Numbered from the stretch's first letter, positions 10,312 through 22,584 are shown. The stretch: DNA of 64,000 nt from Lumbricus terrestris (GCA_949752735.1 OX457053.1:6359135-6423134); one strand, 5' to 3'. Made by a program: numbers and translations. Notes: generated by a model not told the origin, from the letters alone.

Positions 10312-11282
10312 CCGAGACGGATGAAGGCATGAGCAACATGATATGTCTTAAATTTATGTCATAAATTTAAGACAAAAGTCCATATAACAAGGCTATCGTC
10401 CTAGCAGCAAGTCAGAACCATCTATGTTTATGAACAAAGCTATTGACGTAACAATGGTGTTTGTAGAACAAAGAGGGGCCGTCATTATTACTCGTCACAA
10501 TATAATTTTACGGCATGTCTATTTGTCCTTATTCTAACAAAGTAACGAAAGTGTTGGTAGAACAAAGGGATTAATACATACGGTGAAGGCCAATTTTCCA
10601 TTATTAAAACAACGTAACATAATAATAGGCCTGCGTAGCCAATGACGTAATAAAGTGCTGTAGATCAAGAATAATGTCGTCATAATACTACAGAGCAATT
10701 CCGCCGCGCTGAGCAAAAAGACCGTAACTGCATTCTGTCACATTTTGAGTTAGCAGCATAATTATTTATAGTGGATAATTAATAATAATAATTATTGATG
10801 TCGCAACATCGAAGTTAGTGACGCAAGAAAAAAAATGCAAACTTGCAAAACAAGGAGAAGCCGTAGCAAGTTGATAATGTGGCATCATGTCCAATAAAAT
10901 AAATGACGTAATAATAGATTGGCCTTTAGAACAAAGATAATAATATATCGTCACAATGAATTTCGTGTGTCCCTTTGTTGTCATTCCGTGGGACTGGCCC
11001 TACAGTTTTCCTGAATAGGAACAAGGTCACCATGCAGTTATTAATCCGGCCCTGTTCGGGCCACTCAAAGCTGCAGGCCCAGTTCCTACAGCATCCTTAG
11101 CACCAACCTTAATGTGGGCTTGGAGCTTCGCTACTTAAAAGCTATTACGTCACAGAGGAATGACGTCACATCATCGTTGACTCATCCATTAATACTCAGT
11201 TTGACGCTGATCAACAAGCTATAGGAGTCCAGAAACTTCTTATATAATAGTTCGACTCAGGATGCTCGTCAACTCGCTGAGT
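10312..11282. other. no gene recognised
   Basis: AT-rich DNA with a perfect 14-bp-arm palindrome at 10345-10373. No exon is supported. Confidence 0.5.
10345..10373. repeat. perfect palindrome, 14-bp arms
   Basis: GTCTTAAATTTATG, one base, then its exact reverse complement. Confidence 0.9.
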
Positions 11283-11556
11283 GGGAAGAATTGAGTCAAT
11301 CGGAGTAAAGTTAAGGGGAGTAAAGTTAATCGAGTCAGGCGGAGTAAGGTTAATTGAGTAAAGTTAATTGAGTTAGGTGTAGCAAGGTTAAGGGGAGTAA
11401 AGTGAATTGAGTCAGGCGGAGTAAGTTGAAGGGGAGTAAAGTTAATTGAGTTAGGTGTAGCAAGGTTAAAGCGAGTAAAGTTAATCGAGTCAGGCGGAGT
11501 AAGTTGAAGGGGAGTAAAGTTAATTGAGTTAGGTGTAGCAAGGTTAACCGAGTCAG
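11283..11556. repeat. minisatellite abutting an exon
   Basis: Head-to-tail units built from GAGTAAAGTTAATTGAGT, TAGGTGTAGCAAGGTTAA and GAGTCAGGCGGAGTAA. The last partial unit ends CGAGTCAG exactly where the coding exon beginning at 11557 starts. Confidence 0.9.
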
Positions 11557-11741
11557 GATGAATCGTCCGTGTATGCGACTTCTCGGCAACTGTTTCGACT
11601 TCGATGATCTGGGAATCGACTTCGAGCCGACCGACTACAACTGGTTCGTCATGAAGCACGTTAACCTCGTCAAGTCACAGTCGAGTAGCGACGATGAGAA
11701 GGTGACGGCCCTCAATCACATTGGACACCTGGCTTACATCG
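11557..11741 (+). CDS. exon 1 (or first visible exon) of the ARM/HEAT-like gene
   Basis: ATG at 11558; 61 codons plus one base; donor GTCAGT at 11742. It contains FDFDDLGIDFEP and ALNHIGHLAYI. The upstream side is minisatellite rather than a pyrimidine tract, so a splice acceptor here is doubtful. Confidence 0.6.
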
Positions 11742-12684
11742 GTCAGTATAAGTAGATAGCTAACTACTGTACGACTATGAGCACAATCTAGGATTCTAGG
11801 TCAAGGTCAAGGTAACGACTTGCAGGGCCGTCGAGAGGGAGAGCTGAGAGAAACGGGGTTGGGGTGGGCGTATGCACGATTCGTCCACATACGCTAAGAT
11901 CTGAGCATGACTCATAGCAGGAAAATCATTCCACAGCAAATATTAAGGGTCAACAGAAGCAAGGGCACAAATTATGCTATATGCTGTGGCAGTCCGAGAC
12001 CTTGGTACTGGAAGGTCATGATGCTCTAAAGCGTCCAATGGCAGCTGATATAGGTCGCCTAATAAGATCACAGAGCTAGTGAGGAGTTTGAACCAAAAAC
12101 ATCTTATAGGTAAGAAAGCGAGATTTAAACAAATATGTACATATAGTATGTATGTTGACCCGTATGAAGAAATATAAATGCGCGAAAATACATGTGCATT
12201 TATGCATTTACGCATACACGTCTGCATGCTTGAATGTGTATAATTACTGAATGCATAATTTTGCATATAGGGCCTATCTATGCGAGAGTATGCATACAAC
12301 CGGGCAGCAGATCTTAAGTTTTTATTCAAAGGGGGTTGAATGCCACTGGGGTCCATCGAGAAACCATTTCCCCCGGGAATTTTAGCTGGTCATGCATACT
12401 CTATAAATAGCGTATACTCTATAAATAGAAAGACTGCTTTGTTGCTGTTGGTTGGCAGGAACGAAGGAGAGGTCGATCCAGATAATCGCCTGTGTAATGC
12501 CACTGATGTTGTTCTGGCTGAAACATTGGAAGGAAATCAACCCAGTCCTACTGAAACCGTTGCTTAAGTCTCTGGGCATGATATCACATCGAAGCCGATT
12601 GGCACAGGTATCATTTTAGGCTTGCATTGTATACATGTAGGTTGTAGGACTATGTAAGCGTATGAGTGATTAGATTAGAGAGAG

Positions 12685-12728
<44 letters not shown>

Positions 12729-14065
12729 CGTGCGTGCGTGCGTGCGTGCGTGTGTCTATGGGTATTTGTTGTGTATGTATATTTGGAAGCATGTATAATG
12801 TATATTGGTATATTGTATATATATATATGAAATTTATGTATGTATGTATGTATGTATGTATGTATGTATGTATGTATGTATGTATGTATGTATGTATGTA
12901 TGTATGTATGTATGTATGTATGTATGTATACTACTGCTACTGCTACTACTACTATATAATTATGTGTGTGTATGCAGTGGCGTAACTAGGAACTCGGGGG
13001 CCCCTAGACAAAATATGAAGGTGGGGCCCTCTCCCTATGGTACTTATTGAAATGTATTATTACTTATTAATTTACTGAAATGCTGATGTATATGAACAAG
13101 ATGGGTTCTCGGGTAACCGTACTGAGAGTCTGACACGGTATCGTCGTCTACTTAGTCTCAATATTTATTTAACATATTTTTTCGGAGTCTTGCAAACTCG
13201 GGGCCACTCTGGGGCCTCTACACTCGGAGGCCCTAGACTTTGTCTTACCCAGTCTACCCTATTGTTACGCCACTGTGTGTATGTGCGTGTGCGTGTGCGC
13301 GTGTGTCGAATGTAGATGGTTTCTGTTACTAAGGAGATGGTTTACGATGATCCGTCGTTGATGCCAATCATCTCAAAACTCATCGTCAGCACTGAAGAGG
13401 AGTCGATCTGTCGCTGGACCTGCTACTTCCTCCTCCATCTCATCTCCGACAGCGGAAAACTACTCACTTTGTGCGCTGGTCGGTCGATCACTCAATAACA
13501 CCAACACTACCCCTATACTATTACTAATAGTCTAATAATACCATCGCCGCTTATAGGCCGCTATTCCACCAATATCATTACTATCATCACTACCACCGCC
13601 GTCAGCATCACCACAGCAAACACTACTGGTACTACTACTGCTACTGTGACTACTACTACTACCATGACTACTGCGGCTGCTGCTACTGCTAGGCCTACTA
13701 CCACTACCACTGCTGCTACTACTACTATTGCTACTACTACGACAATTATTGTTGCTACCACTACTCTTACTACTTTTATCGATATTGCTTTGTTTATTAT
13801 TGCTATTGTGTATTTTATCAAGACTGAGCCCTCAGCCTGACCATTGATGTTGAGAAACAACTGATGTAGAGCAATTAGGCGCTGTGTACATGTATGTTGA
13901 TGAAAACGTGACCTTACCGTGTGACCTTAAACTTGCCTTCGTTTGAATTTAGGAAACGAAGAGTTGAAGTTATCACTGCGAAAAGCGGCTGGCATTCGCT
14001 GGGATGGTTGGCTAGATGGCAAAAATATCGCCGCGAAGCTTCTCGAACTTCTGGCGCCAAAGTGA
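11557..14065 (+). CDS. four-exon gene for an alpha-helical (ARM/HEAT-like?) protein, identity unknown
   Basis: Exons 11557-11741, 12459-12607, 13316-13478 and 13953-14065 join with matching phases (1, 0, 1) to one frame ending TGA at 14063-14065. From the ATG at 11558 it encodes about 202 residues. It is rich in Leu/Ile helices: segments such as ALNHIGHLAYI, VLLKPLLKSLGMIS, LMPIISKLIVSTEEES and WTCYFLLHLISDS look like stacked helix pairs of an armadillo/HEAT-type solenoid. The last exon has LRKAAGIRWDGW and ends LLELLAPK. I do not recognise the family. The ATG follows an in-frame TGA (11525), so it is either the start or the first base pairs of an exon spliced after CAG at 11556. An AATAAA lies at 14324. 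The second intron carries a hAT MITE (12975-13275). Confidence 0.72.
12459..12607 (+). CDS. exon 2 of the ARM/HEAT-like gene
   Basis: Acceptor TTGGTTGGCAG at 12458, donor GTATCA at 12608. Enters in phase 1 and leaves in phase 0, coding for ERSIQIIACVMPLMLFWLKH and following helices. The longest ATG-started frame here is a different, wrong frame; the phase match with both neighbours supports this one. Confidence 0.72.
12676..12928. repeat. (GA)n, (GTGC)n and (GTAT)n microsatellites
   Basis: GA tract at about 12676-12726, GTGC at 12727-12752 and a clean GTAT array at about 12836-12928. Confidence 0.95.
12975..13275. mobile_element. hAT MITE, 301 bp
   Basis: CAGTGGCGTAAC at the left end, its exact inverse at the right end. 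Flanked by TGTGTATG on both sides (12967-12974 and 13276-13283), an 8-bp target duplication. Lies in the intron between exons 2 and 3 of the ARM/HEAT-like gene. No coding capacity. Confidence 0.9.
13316..13478 (+). CDS. exon 3 of the ARM/HEAT-like gene
   Basis: Acceptor GAATGTAG at 13315, donor GTCGGT at 13479. Phase 0 in, phase 1 out; 54 codons. Codes for two amphipathic helices around SLMPIISKLIVS and WTCYFLLHLIS. Confidence 0.72.
13560..13795. repeat. imperfect (ACT/ACC)n
   Basis: ACT, ACC and GCT triplets over about 230 bp within the last intron of the ARM/HEAT-like gene. Confidence 0.85.
13953..14065 (+). CDS. terminal exon of the ARM/HEAT-like gene
   Basis: Acceptor TTTGAATTTAG at 13952. 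Phase 1 in, 36 codons, TGA at 14063-14065. Contains ELKLSLRKAAG and ends LLELLAPK. Confidence 0.7.
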
Positions 14066-14879
14066 CGCAATAATGTCGTCACAGTCACGTGACCACGTTG
14101 GCGGAACTTTTGTAGCTCTCGTGTTTTTTCGTTCAGTCTGATTCGACGAAAACTGAATCGTTCACGCACAGTTGCGAGATTTATTTTAAATATATATCAC
14201 GTTGAATACAGTCTTGTGTATGAAGTGTATCGCCTCTTAAAAGCAGAGCCACTGCCAACTAGATTTAGGCATGTTATAGTGAAATAGCAAAATTTAGGAT
14301 ATCACAATACGTGGCTGGGTATTAATAAAATTCGAAATAAGGCTTACGTTGGGTTTCTTTTTAACTAAAAGGCTCACATGAGTTCACGTTTCGTGAGGTT
14401 TTCTATTGCAAATATTTTAAAAGAGCTTCGAAGCTATTTTATGGCTTATTACCTGACCAAGACTAAATCCATCACATATAATTATTATTATAATAGCCGT
14501 AATTGTCATTGATAATTTTTGTCTTAAAACTGATTTATAGGTCTAATGTGTAAGCCCTGCTACGACTTTTCTACCTCTTTGACCAGTATATAGGCCTAAT
14601 GCTGCTACTCAAATACGAAAATTGTATTTAACACTAACATATATAATGTTATATATGGATATAACTAAATTTAATTGATATTCTATCTAATATTTTGTCT
14701 CTCTGCAAAGAGTTTGAAAAGTTTCTTATGTCGTCTTAACCGACGAATCTTCCAATTTATTTAATAATTTTTAAACCTGTTGTAGTGTTGCCTTCATTGC
14801 TATGTAGAAGACTAGCCTACTGTATAATTTATATGATCCATGCAGAGTGTCTGCGATCATACATTGAGAATTGATCCGT
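14066..14879. other. 3' flank, no further gene seen
   Basis: AT-rich; AATAAA at 14324-14329 could end the ARM/HEAT-like transcript. Confidence 0.5.
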
Positions 14880-15045
14880 ATATTGACTGATTAATTGTTT
14901 GATTGATTAATTGATTGACTGATTGATTGGTGGATTGACTGATTGATTGATCGAGCAAATTGAGTGATTGATTGATTGGGCAATTGATTGATTGATTGAT
15001 TTAGCACTTGATTTACTGATTGATTGAGCAATTGATTGACTATTG
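14880..15045. repeat. degenerate (GATT)n
   Basis: TGATTGATTGATTG-type repeats with scattered changes. Confidence 0.85.
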
Positions 15046-15439
15046 ATCTGAAAATATATATAAAATATTATATGACGGCTTAATCGAACGGAGGTAAATT
15101 ATTAATTTTTTAATATGCTTATTAGGGCAATATCGCAGAGTATCTGGCATAAATCTGGAAACAATGCTATAACCTCAACGCGGAAGCAGCGTCTGATAGA
15201 CTAAAGTAAACAACGATCTCCGCCTCTGAATGTCTTCATAGTTACACAATCTGTGGACTGAGAGACTTTCCCGAAAATTACTAATCATTCAATTCTAGTT
15301 TCACTTTCTTTACGGATCCACTTTCTAACCATGAAACGTTTCTCAGTGAACTGTTCGTCACTCAAAGGATCGATGAAAATAATAACAACAGTCTGTTTCT
15401 CTTTTTCAGTCGCTGACTCGTTGCTATTTATGCAAGTAT

Positions 15440-15572
15440 TCATGTGTGCATGTGTGTGTGTGCGCGTGTGTGTATGTATGTATGTATGCGTGTATGTATG
15501 TATGTATGTATGTATGTATGTATGTATGTATGTATGTATGTATGTATGTATGCATGCATGCATGCATGGATG

Positions 15573-15615
<43 letters not shown>

Positions 15616-15680
15616 CTGTCTGTCTGTCCGTCTAACATCTATCCATCTGTCTATGCATGTATGTTTGTATGTATGTATCT
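15440..15680. repeat. (TATG)n-(CATG)n-(TGTC)n compound microsatellite
   Basis: Three adjoining tetranucleotide arrays in register with one another, which suggests stepwise growth from a common seed. Confidence 0.95.
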
Positions 15681-16063
15681 CTCAATACATGAAATAAAGC
15701 CTTGCCTTACAAATAGCCTCATTATTATAATCATCATTATCATTATCCTCATCATCATTATCATCATCATAATTAATTAATTGATTAATTAATTCATCAA
15801 TTAATTAATTACCTGTGTAATTAATTAGTTTTTTACTCATTTCTTCGCCCGATGTGGAAATAAACCCTCCGGCTCTATGGCATGCGATCAAGACTGAGTT
15901 GTAGGTTCTCGTTCGAGTCTTCTCACAACGTATACATGTACACATGTACACATGTACACATGTACATCTGACACGTGCATTCCAATTATACAACTCTTCT
16001 TCACTCGTTGCACAGCTCACTCAAGCAAACAATAACCAGCTGATACTTTTGATTGAGCGCCTC

Positions 16064-17317
16064 TTATACTCGATACGGATAAGCGTCGAGAAATTCCACC
16101 AGATTCTTAACGTTGTCCTTCGGTGTGATGTGGACCAGCGTCTCGATGAGGTCCCAGCGGCGAAACGTGGGGACCAGTGCATTGATCCTTCGTCTACACA
16201 GGTGACCTAGCGATGCGGGCGAGTCCTCGAAGGGTCTTCTAAGATCAAGGACCGTCTCCGACAGACCCACTCCCTCTAGGTAGATGCAGTGGCTGCGGTG
16301 AGGTCGCCGACCCGTTCCCTCCTCTCGAACGTAGTTGACGACGAGGTCGAGGACCGATGGGAAGGTCGGCATCCGGTCAGCCTGCCCGCTGTCGCAGTCG
16401 AGCCGGATGTGTCCGATGGACGTCCGTGTCAGACGAACTGAGGTCACTCCGTTCGGGGTCTTGATGCTGAGCGCGAACGGGAACATGGGGTCCGAGCTGA
16501 ATCGAACGAGGAAGGTCCCGTCGTCGGAGTGACGCAGTTTGGCCTTCACCTTTGACCTTGAGAGATGTCCGTAGAAGAAGTTCGACTGGCGGAGAAGGTC
16601 AAGTTCGTCGGTCTGCGTCAGGGGTCGATTGAATTTCCTAAATTGATCTTGATTGGCGCCGAAGTAGCAGACGTGCGACGACTGCGCGCCGCCGCCGCCG
16701 CCTCCGTCTGACCTTGGGCTGGGCGAGAGGTCGATAGAGGAGGAGCAGCCGCAGAGGTCACTCTTGTGACTGGCAGCCGCATCAGCGACGACCGGAGAGG
16801 ACCTTGGTGAGGACGGATCTCCTAAGTTGAACGTTTGACTCGTTTGGCACATCGCAGAAGACTGCAGCGGTTTGAAGTTGCTTCCAGGTCTCTGTCGCTC
16901 GACGCTTTCGGACGCTGATGCGCTCTGTCGCATTGGGGAGACGACGGCGACCGGTTTCTGAGACTGTGTTCCTCCTCCAACCGATGAGAAGAACGACCTC
17001 CGACTGAGTTCAGTCAGGTGTGACGGGCTCCTCTCACTCACCTGCATCCTTTCGTCATCGTGCGAAACTGATGTGCATTCTTCCGTGACGTTCCGGTCAT
17101 GATTCTGACAGGCGACAATCGAATTGCTTAGGCTAGCCGAAGGAATATCGTCGGGTGAGTTGACTTGGGTGGTCGAATCGTTGAGGTGGTCTGCGTCGGG
17201 GGTGGTCGCGTCGTCAAGGCGACTGGCGTCGTGGGTGGGCGATTCTGGGGAAGAATGGGGTGAAATATCTCGAAGAGGAAGCGCATCGTGTCGGTCAGGC
17301 TCATCGTTCTCGTCCAT
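16064..17317 (-). CDS. SOCS-family protein (SH2 plus SOCS box)
   Basis: SOCS proteins bind phosphotyrosine through an SH2 domain and recruit an Elongin B/C-Cullin5 ubiquitin ligase through the SOCS box, damping JAK-STAT and growth-factor signals. The 417 residues comprise a Ser/Pro/Asp-rich disordered region with a poly-Gly run (1-235), an SH2 domain (about 247-350) with the phosphotyrosine-binding FLVR motif at 269-272, and a SOCS box (369-417) with BC-box LGHLCRRRI and the usual YPYRV-like end. The DLRRPF...SLGHLCR linker is closest to the SOCS2/CISH style, but the exact class is unsure. The box holds an extra stretch before its last helix and lacks a clear LPLP Cul5 motif. A good acceptor (TTTTCTGCCTCAG) lies three bases upstream of the ATG, so the 5' UTR is probably spliced. 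Confidence 0.9.
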   Translation of the reverse strand: MDENDEPDRHDALPLRDISPHSSPESPTHDASRLDDATTPDADHLNDSTTQVNSPDDIPSASLSNSIVACQNHDRNVTEECTSVSHDDERMQVSERSPSHLTELSRRSFFSSVGGGTQSQKPVAVVSPMRQSASASESVERQRPGSNFKPLQSSAMCQTSQTFNLGDPSSPRSSPVVADAAASHKSDLCGCSSSIDLSPSPRSDGGGGGGAQSSHVCYFGANQDQFRKFNRPLTQTDELDLLRQSNFFYGHLSRSKVKAKLRHSDDGTFLVRFSSDPMFPFALSIKTPNGVTSVRLTRTSIGHIRLDCDSGQADRMPTFPSVLDLVVNYVREEGTGRRPHRSHCIYLEGVGLSETVLDLRRPFEDSPASLGHLCRRRINALVPTFRRWDLIETLVHITPKDNVKNLVEFLDAYPYRV

Positions 17318-17569
17318 GACCTGAGGCAGAAAAGAGACCTTACTTAAACTAATTGACTGCTAATTAGCTAAGCAAAGTATGTAAGTAAGGAAGAATACTA
17401 TTTGTTATAATAACCACCAACAAACGCACAGTAGCTTACTGAACTACAAACTAAATTATGGTTTCTGCAACGTTTAGCGAGACTCCGTTGTGTCGAAGAT
17501 CTATTTTGGTCGGGTAACCTAAGCCTATGTATCATATACTTGACGAAATGAATAGTCAATCACATAGCT

Positions 17570-17885
17570 ACGAAGATAAGCAGGACGCGAATTCTATGCC
17601 CGCTGGCCTCATGAGTTTGATACAACCTTTCACTCTATATAGAAGGACTGAGCAATAGAGCAGATAAGCGCATTGTAGGCTGCCATGCATGCTGGATACG
17701 AGGCCAGTGTATCGCAGGACTTGCCGTTTACTTCCCAGCTTACGCCGGTACCAAATTATACTGCTTGGTGACAGAGGCACGTGTACGCAAACAACTTGCT
17801 CAAAGTCGTTATCCGGAGTCGAACCCGCAACCGCATGCTCCGTGAGCAAGCACATTACCGATAGGCCACTGAGCCGCACGGCATT
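17570..17885 (-). repeat. tRNA-derived SINE
   Basis: Near the 5' end on the minus strand (about 17880-17816) the sequence reads GGCTCAGTGGCCTATCGG then GGTTGCGGGTTCGACTCC, matching Pol III A-box and B-box spacing of a tRNA. It cannot fold as a proper tRNA. The body runs on to lower coordinates; its 3' end is not defined. Confidence 0.6.
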
Positions 17886-18149
17886 TGCGAATAGAATTTC
17901 GTTTTCCATAGATACATGTAGTTTCCTGTTAGTGGAAATTACTGATGAATGTTTCTTAGCATCATTCTTGACCGGAAGTTCCAATTATTTCTTGTGCTCC
18001 ACCACCTTTTCCTTATTCAGCATTAGCCGTGTTCAACTGTTCATCCTCCTCCGCCACTGTCTAAAAATGTTTGTTTGCGTTCAAGAACGTTCTCAAATTT
18101 TTTAATGTAAACTGCAGCTGAGATAATAATTCAGAATTTCAGCTGTTTC

Positions 18150-18660
<511 letters not shown>

Positions 18661-18699
18661 ATCAAATCGATGGCAGAATTTCACATAGAAATAAGAGCT

Positions 18700-20510
18700 T
18701 CAAAATTAAATATCTTGGTTCTTACGTCGTATGTTAGTAAATGCACCCCCCCTACTTCATTTATTATATTCCATTTGGATGGTGTTCAAGCACCTTCAAA
18801 AAACAAATAGAGTCTTGTTCGAACCCGCAACCTTCCGGCTTCAAAGCACCGAACATACCCCTTCAGAACCGCGCCCCAATGTAGGCTATGTTTACTGTTA
18901 TTCGCGTAGGCCTACAGTGTGTGCAGGTCAGTGTTCTAAAATTGGCTTAAATATAGGTAATTATATGAGTCAGGCCTACTATCACTGCTACGTTGTCGAT
19001 TCAAACGTTCGCTTCCCACCATTTCAAAACCGTCTGAAATTGCAAATGATGAAAGCGCAACTGAAATAGAAGACAAATTAAAACTATAAAAGCCAAATAT
19101 GATTTAAGAGCGCAATAATAAAAGGTTTATTCGAAAGAGATTTCAAATTTTCATTAAATATTGTAGGTCTACGCGGAATTAAGGATAACAGCCAGTTCTA
19201 CGAATTTAGGGCCCGCCAGGAAAGACCCGAAATTAAAAGTGATCTCATAATGAAAAGCAAACAGAAATGATGCTAACTTCTAGTCATTATCAAGCGTTCG
19301 TATTAGTTCAATAACCTATTGTGACTTCCCGTTTGTTTCAACTAGGCCTATCTATTGTAGCCCAGGCTATTTGCGCCTCTGACTCTAAGGAAATTTTAAT
19401 ACGAACGTGAATCGTATCATAATAATTTATCAGTAATTGGTCTGCCAATTTTAACGATTAAATATTCGATTAATTTTAACAATTAATCATTTGATTAATT
19501 TTAACGATTATTTATTTGATTATTTTTAAAAATTACAAGCGATTACTTTTGGTATTGTTCAGTTAATTTTCAATTGGGCCTAAATATGTCTAGGCCTATT
19601 TATTTTAGGATTGCAAGCGGTGATTCACGAGTAGACAACATGGTTGACAATTAATGAGGTGGAGCTTTTGTGTAAGCTTATAAAGTTAAGCGATCATCTT
19701 GAATTTTTAGTAAATGCTGATGGAAATCCAAGATGGAAAATCCAAGATGGCGACAAAATTATTTTTTCCCATTGCTATAAACAGTTAGTCATTTTACTTT
19801 TCTGCTCTAAGAATGTAGTAAATAAAACCCATTAACCACATTTTGACAGTTTTCACGCTTTAGGTAACGTGGACCAAATTAATCGTGCTGGCCTAATATT
19901 AAAGTGGCAGGACGGCTTTCATATATGAAAATAAGCGCGTAATTGCAGTATCGGGTACCACAGCATATGCCCTATCTTTGAACGGTATCTAATGACAACA
20001 CTAACCATAACCTTAAACCTAACCGACCCTCATAGCCCTACCCCTGACCCTAACCGACCCTCACGACGCCTGGCTTGGCCCTAACCGACCCCCACGACGC
20101 CTAACCTGACCCTAACCAACATTCATGATCCCCGATACCGTAGGCCTACTGCAACTATGCCAAAATAAGTAGGCCAAGGCCAACACTGTTTACGACTGTC
20201 CCGTCAAATTCTAACACTGCTTGGAGGCATTGTTTCAATTTTCATGTAGGCCTAAAGGCCATTATTATGTTGTTAAAAAATCCTCAATTTTATTTATTGG
20301 CTAGAATCCATCCTCCTTCGACGCATACAACTGCAAATATGCACGTTAGCAATAGCAATCCATGTTCAATTGTTCATAATAATTAGCAATCCATGTTCAC
20401 AATATATCAAGTGCAGCAATATATCAATAATTAAGATCTATTGTCGTTATTGATCGTATGCTGCCCGTTTGAATAGGCGCCACGCCATGCAGGGCCTCAC
20501 GCACAATCGT
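18700..20510. other. no gene recognised
   Basis: Holds a B-box-like GGTTGCGGGTTCGAAC on the minus strand near 18820-18850 (SINE scrap), ATTTTAACGATTA-type repeats near 19445-19560, and a short degenerate CCCTAACCGACCC repeat at about 19990-20130. Confidence 0.5.
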
Positions 20511-20519
20511 GCTATAGGC

Positions 20520-20558
20520 TATATAAAGTGTATATATATATATAAAGTATACATATTA

Positions 20559-20591
<33 letters not shown>

Positions 20592-20660
20592 CTCCATATA
20601 TAATACTTTATAAATCTCGAGCCATATATAATATATATATATGGCTCGAGATTTAAATAA
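20520..20660. repeat. (AT)n tract and 19-bp-arm perfect hairpin
   Basis: TA dinucleotides followed by an arm AAATCTCGAGCCATATATA (20612-20630) and its exact inverse (20636-20654), with a 5-nt loop. Confidence 0.9.
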
Positions 20661-20679
20661 ATCTCTTTTAAAAGTCACA

Positions 20680-21350
20680 ATCGGAAGCCTATGCAAACCG
20701 CCATTCGCAAACACGGCGATGCATGCATGCGACATAGCCTATGCATACATGTATATTGTATATAATTATGCCTCTATACATGTAGGTTTATAGCCCAATG
20801 CTGACGACAGACATACCGAGTCTCTGCATGGTCAGAGCAGTCTCACGGACCTCCAAACTATCGCAAGGTTTTTTGAGAAAACAGTTAGTTAGAAACAAAT
20901 CTAAGTAATAGAATTATTGTAGATGTCACATATCTATGATTTCATATATTTTGTGTATAGGCTACAATTATATGATGATCTTATTCAGTTTTTTTGTATC
21001 TGAAGTCAGTTTAAACCGATTGTGGTTAATTATCTGTGCTATTTAATTTAAAAAGTATAAATCAATACTTTGTATATGAACATAACTACCTACATGTAGC
21101 TCGGACCCCTAAGAGTCGCCGGGTATCATGGTCATTTGTTCCTAACACCCTCTCTCGCTTATGCACTGGCTAAATCGATGTGGCCAAACGGACCACTCGG
21201 AATCTCTGGGTTCCCGCAGAACCAGGAAGGAAGCTGCAGTACGTAGCCTATATATAAGAAGAACCAGGCCCTTGAAACATGGTGCAATTACGACCTGTGT
21301 TGTGATGGTTTTTACCGAAATAAAATATCTTACGTTATGTTATTATAACC
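20680..21350. other. no gene recognised
   Basis: No supported exon or RNA gene; a retroelement fragment begins at about 21352. Confidence 0.5.
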
Positions 21351-21351
21351 C

Positions 21352-21640
21352 TTGATCTCAAGTCACTTCATTGGCTGAGAGTCCCTCAAAGCATCCATTA
21401 CAAGATTGTATCTCTGACCTACAACGCTCTTCAAACCTCTCAGCCCTCGTTCGTAAACTATTTAACTATCCAACCATTCGAGTCTAGTCCACTCGTCCAT
21501 CAGTATCATATCTTTCTCTATCAGTCTAGTTCAAGTACATCCTCTCTTAAGATCTGCAACCGCTCTTTAACCTATGCTGCACCGGCTCTTTAGAACGCAC
21601 TCCCAAAAGACCTCCACCTGTTTGATCATCCTCCCTTCTA
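21352..21640 (+). pseudogene. non-LTR retrotransposon reverse transcriptase tail
   Basis: DLKSLHWLRVPQSIHYKIV, then LTYNALQT, SSSTSSLKICNRSLTYAAP and a degraded LW-NALP block. These are the ordered motifs of the region after the RT domain in CR1/RTE-type elements. A stop interrupts the final block. Confidence 0.75.
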
Positions 21641-21761
21641 ATTTAACCTCACCTCCACTTGCACTCTTCTCTGCCACCTACATCCCACTCACGAATGAAA
21701 ACCGAGCTAAGCCATCCTATATACCGGTGTCTCTACTCAGGTTTCACCACACGACCACCAC

Positions 21762-21783
21762 CACCACCACCACCACCACCACC

Positions 21784-21869
<86 letters not shown>

Positions 21870-21871
21870 AA
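21762..21871. repeat. (CAC)n-(CAT)n microsatellite
   Basis: CAC repeats switching to ATC/CAT repeats without a break. Confidence 0.95.
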
Positions 21872-22584
21872 TCACCGACAACGACCGTAGCGCCACGCTG
21901 TCTCCTCGGCTTGGCCTCTCCGGACTTTGACCTGACACCGGAACCCAAAGGGTTGTTTTGGTTATTGCGAAGTTGATTCGATATAGCCTATAGCGCCAGT
22001 GGAGGATGGTCTCTGTGACGTGGCTTTTTCGGACGCTGAGAAATCCTCGAAGATTTACATTACACTTCCGTGTGTCGTCATCTCCAATCACCCGCCATCA
22101 TTCGCACATCGGTCCTTATGTCTTATTATACCTCCCCTATGTCTTTTCACCCATCGGACTCAATCACTGAAGTCTCAGCTCTTCAAGAATTCTTACCCAG
22201 ACTCATCCACTTTCGATATCTCAATGGGCTCGTAGCCAGGAACATGGGTATCCGCACGTAGGCGCAAGAAGAGGCATTTGCCCCCTCCCTCGGGAAAACC
22301 GACATCTAGTTGTTAACTACCACGTTTTGGTTCTTGAGTTACATTTGCAACTTGTGTAAAACCTACCTGCCCTTAATCTTAATTTCCTGCTTGGCATATT
22401 TCAAATTTTCAAGCCCTTGCTAAAACACTTCAAAGCGACCATTAGGCATATGTTTTGTCCCTCCTGCAAATCTTTCTGAGGACGCCCACGGCCAGGAACA
22501 AATTTCCAGAGGGAGGAATGGACATGATTATGAAATGCACAGAATTTGTTTTTTTATTCGAAACTTTTTCGGAGGGTGTGACAG

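Noticed and set aside
19990..20130. Telomere-like CCCTAACC repeats
   Set aside because: Only a few irregular units mixed with GACCCTCACGACGCC; not a TTAGGG array, more likely a decayed minisatellite.
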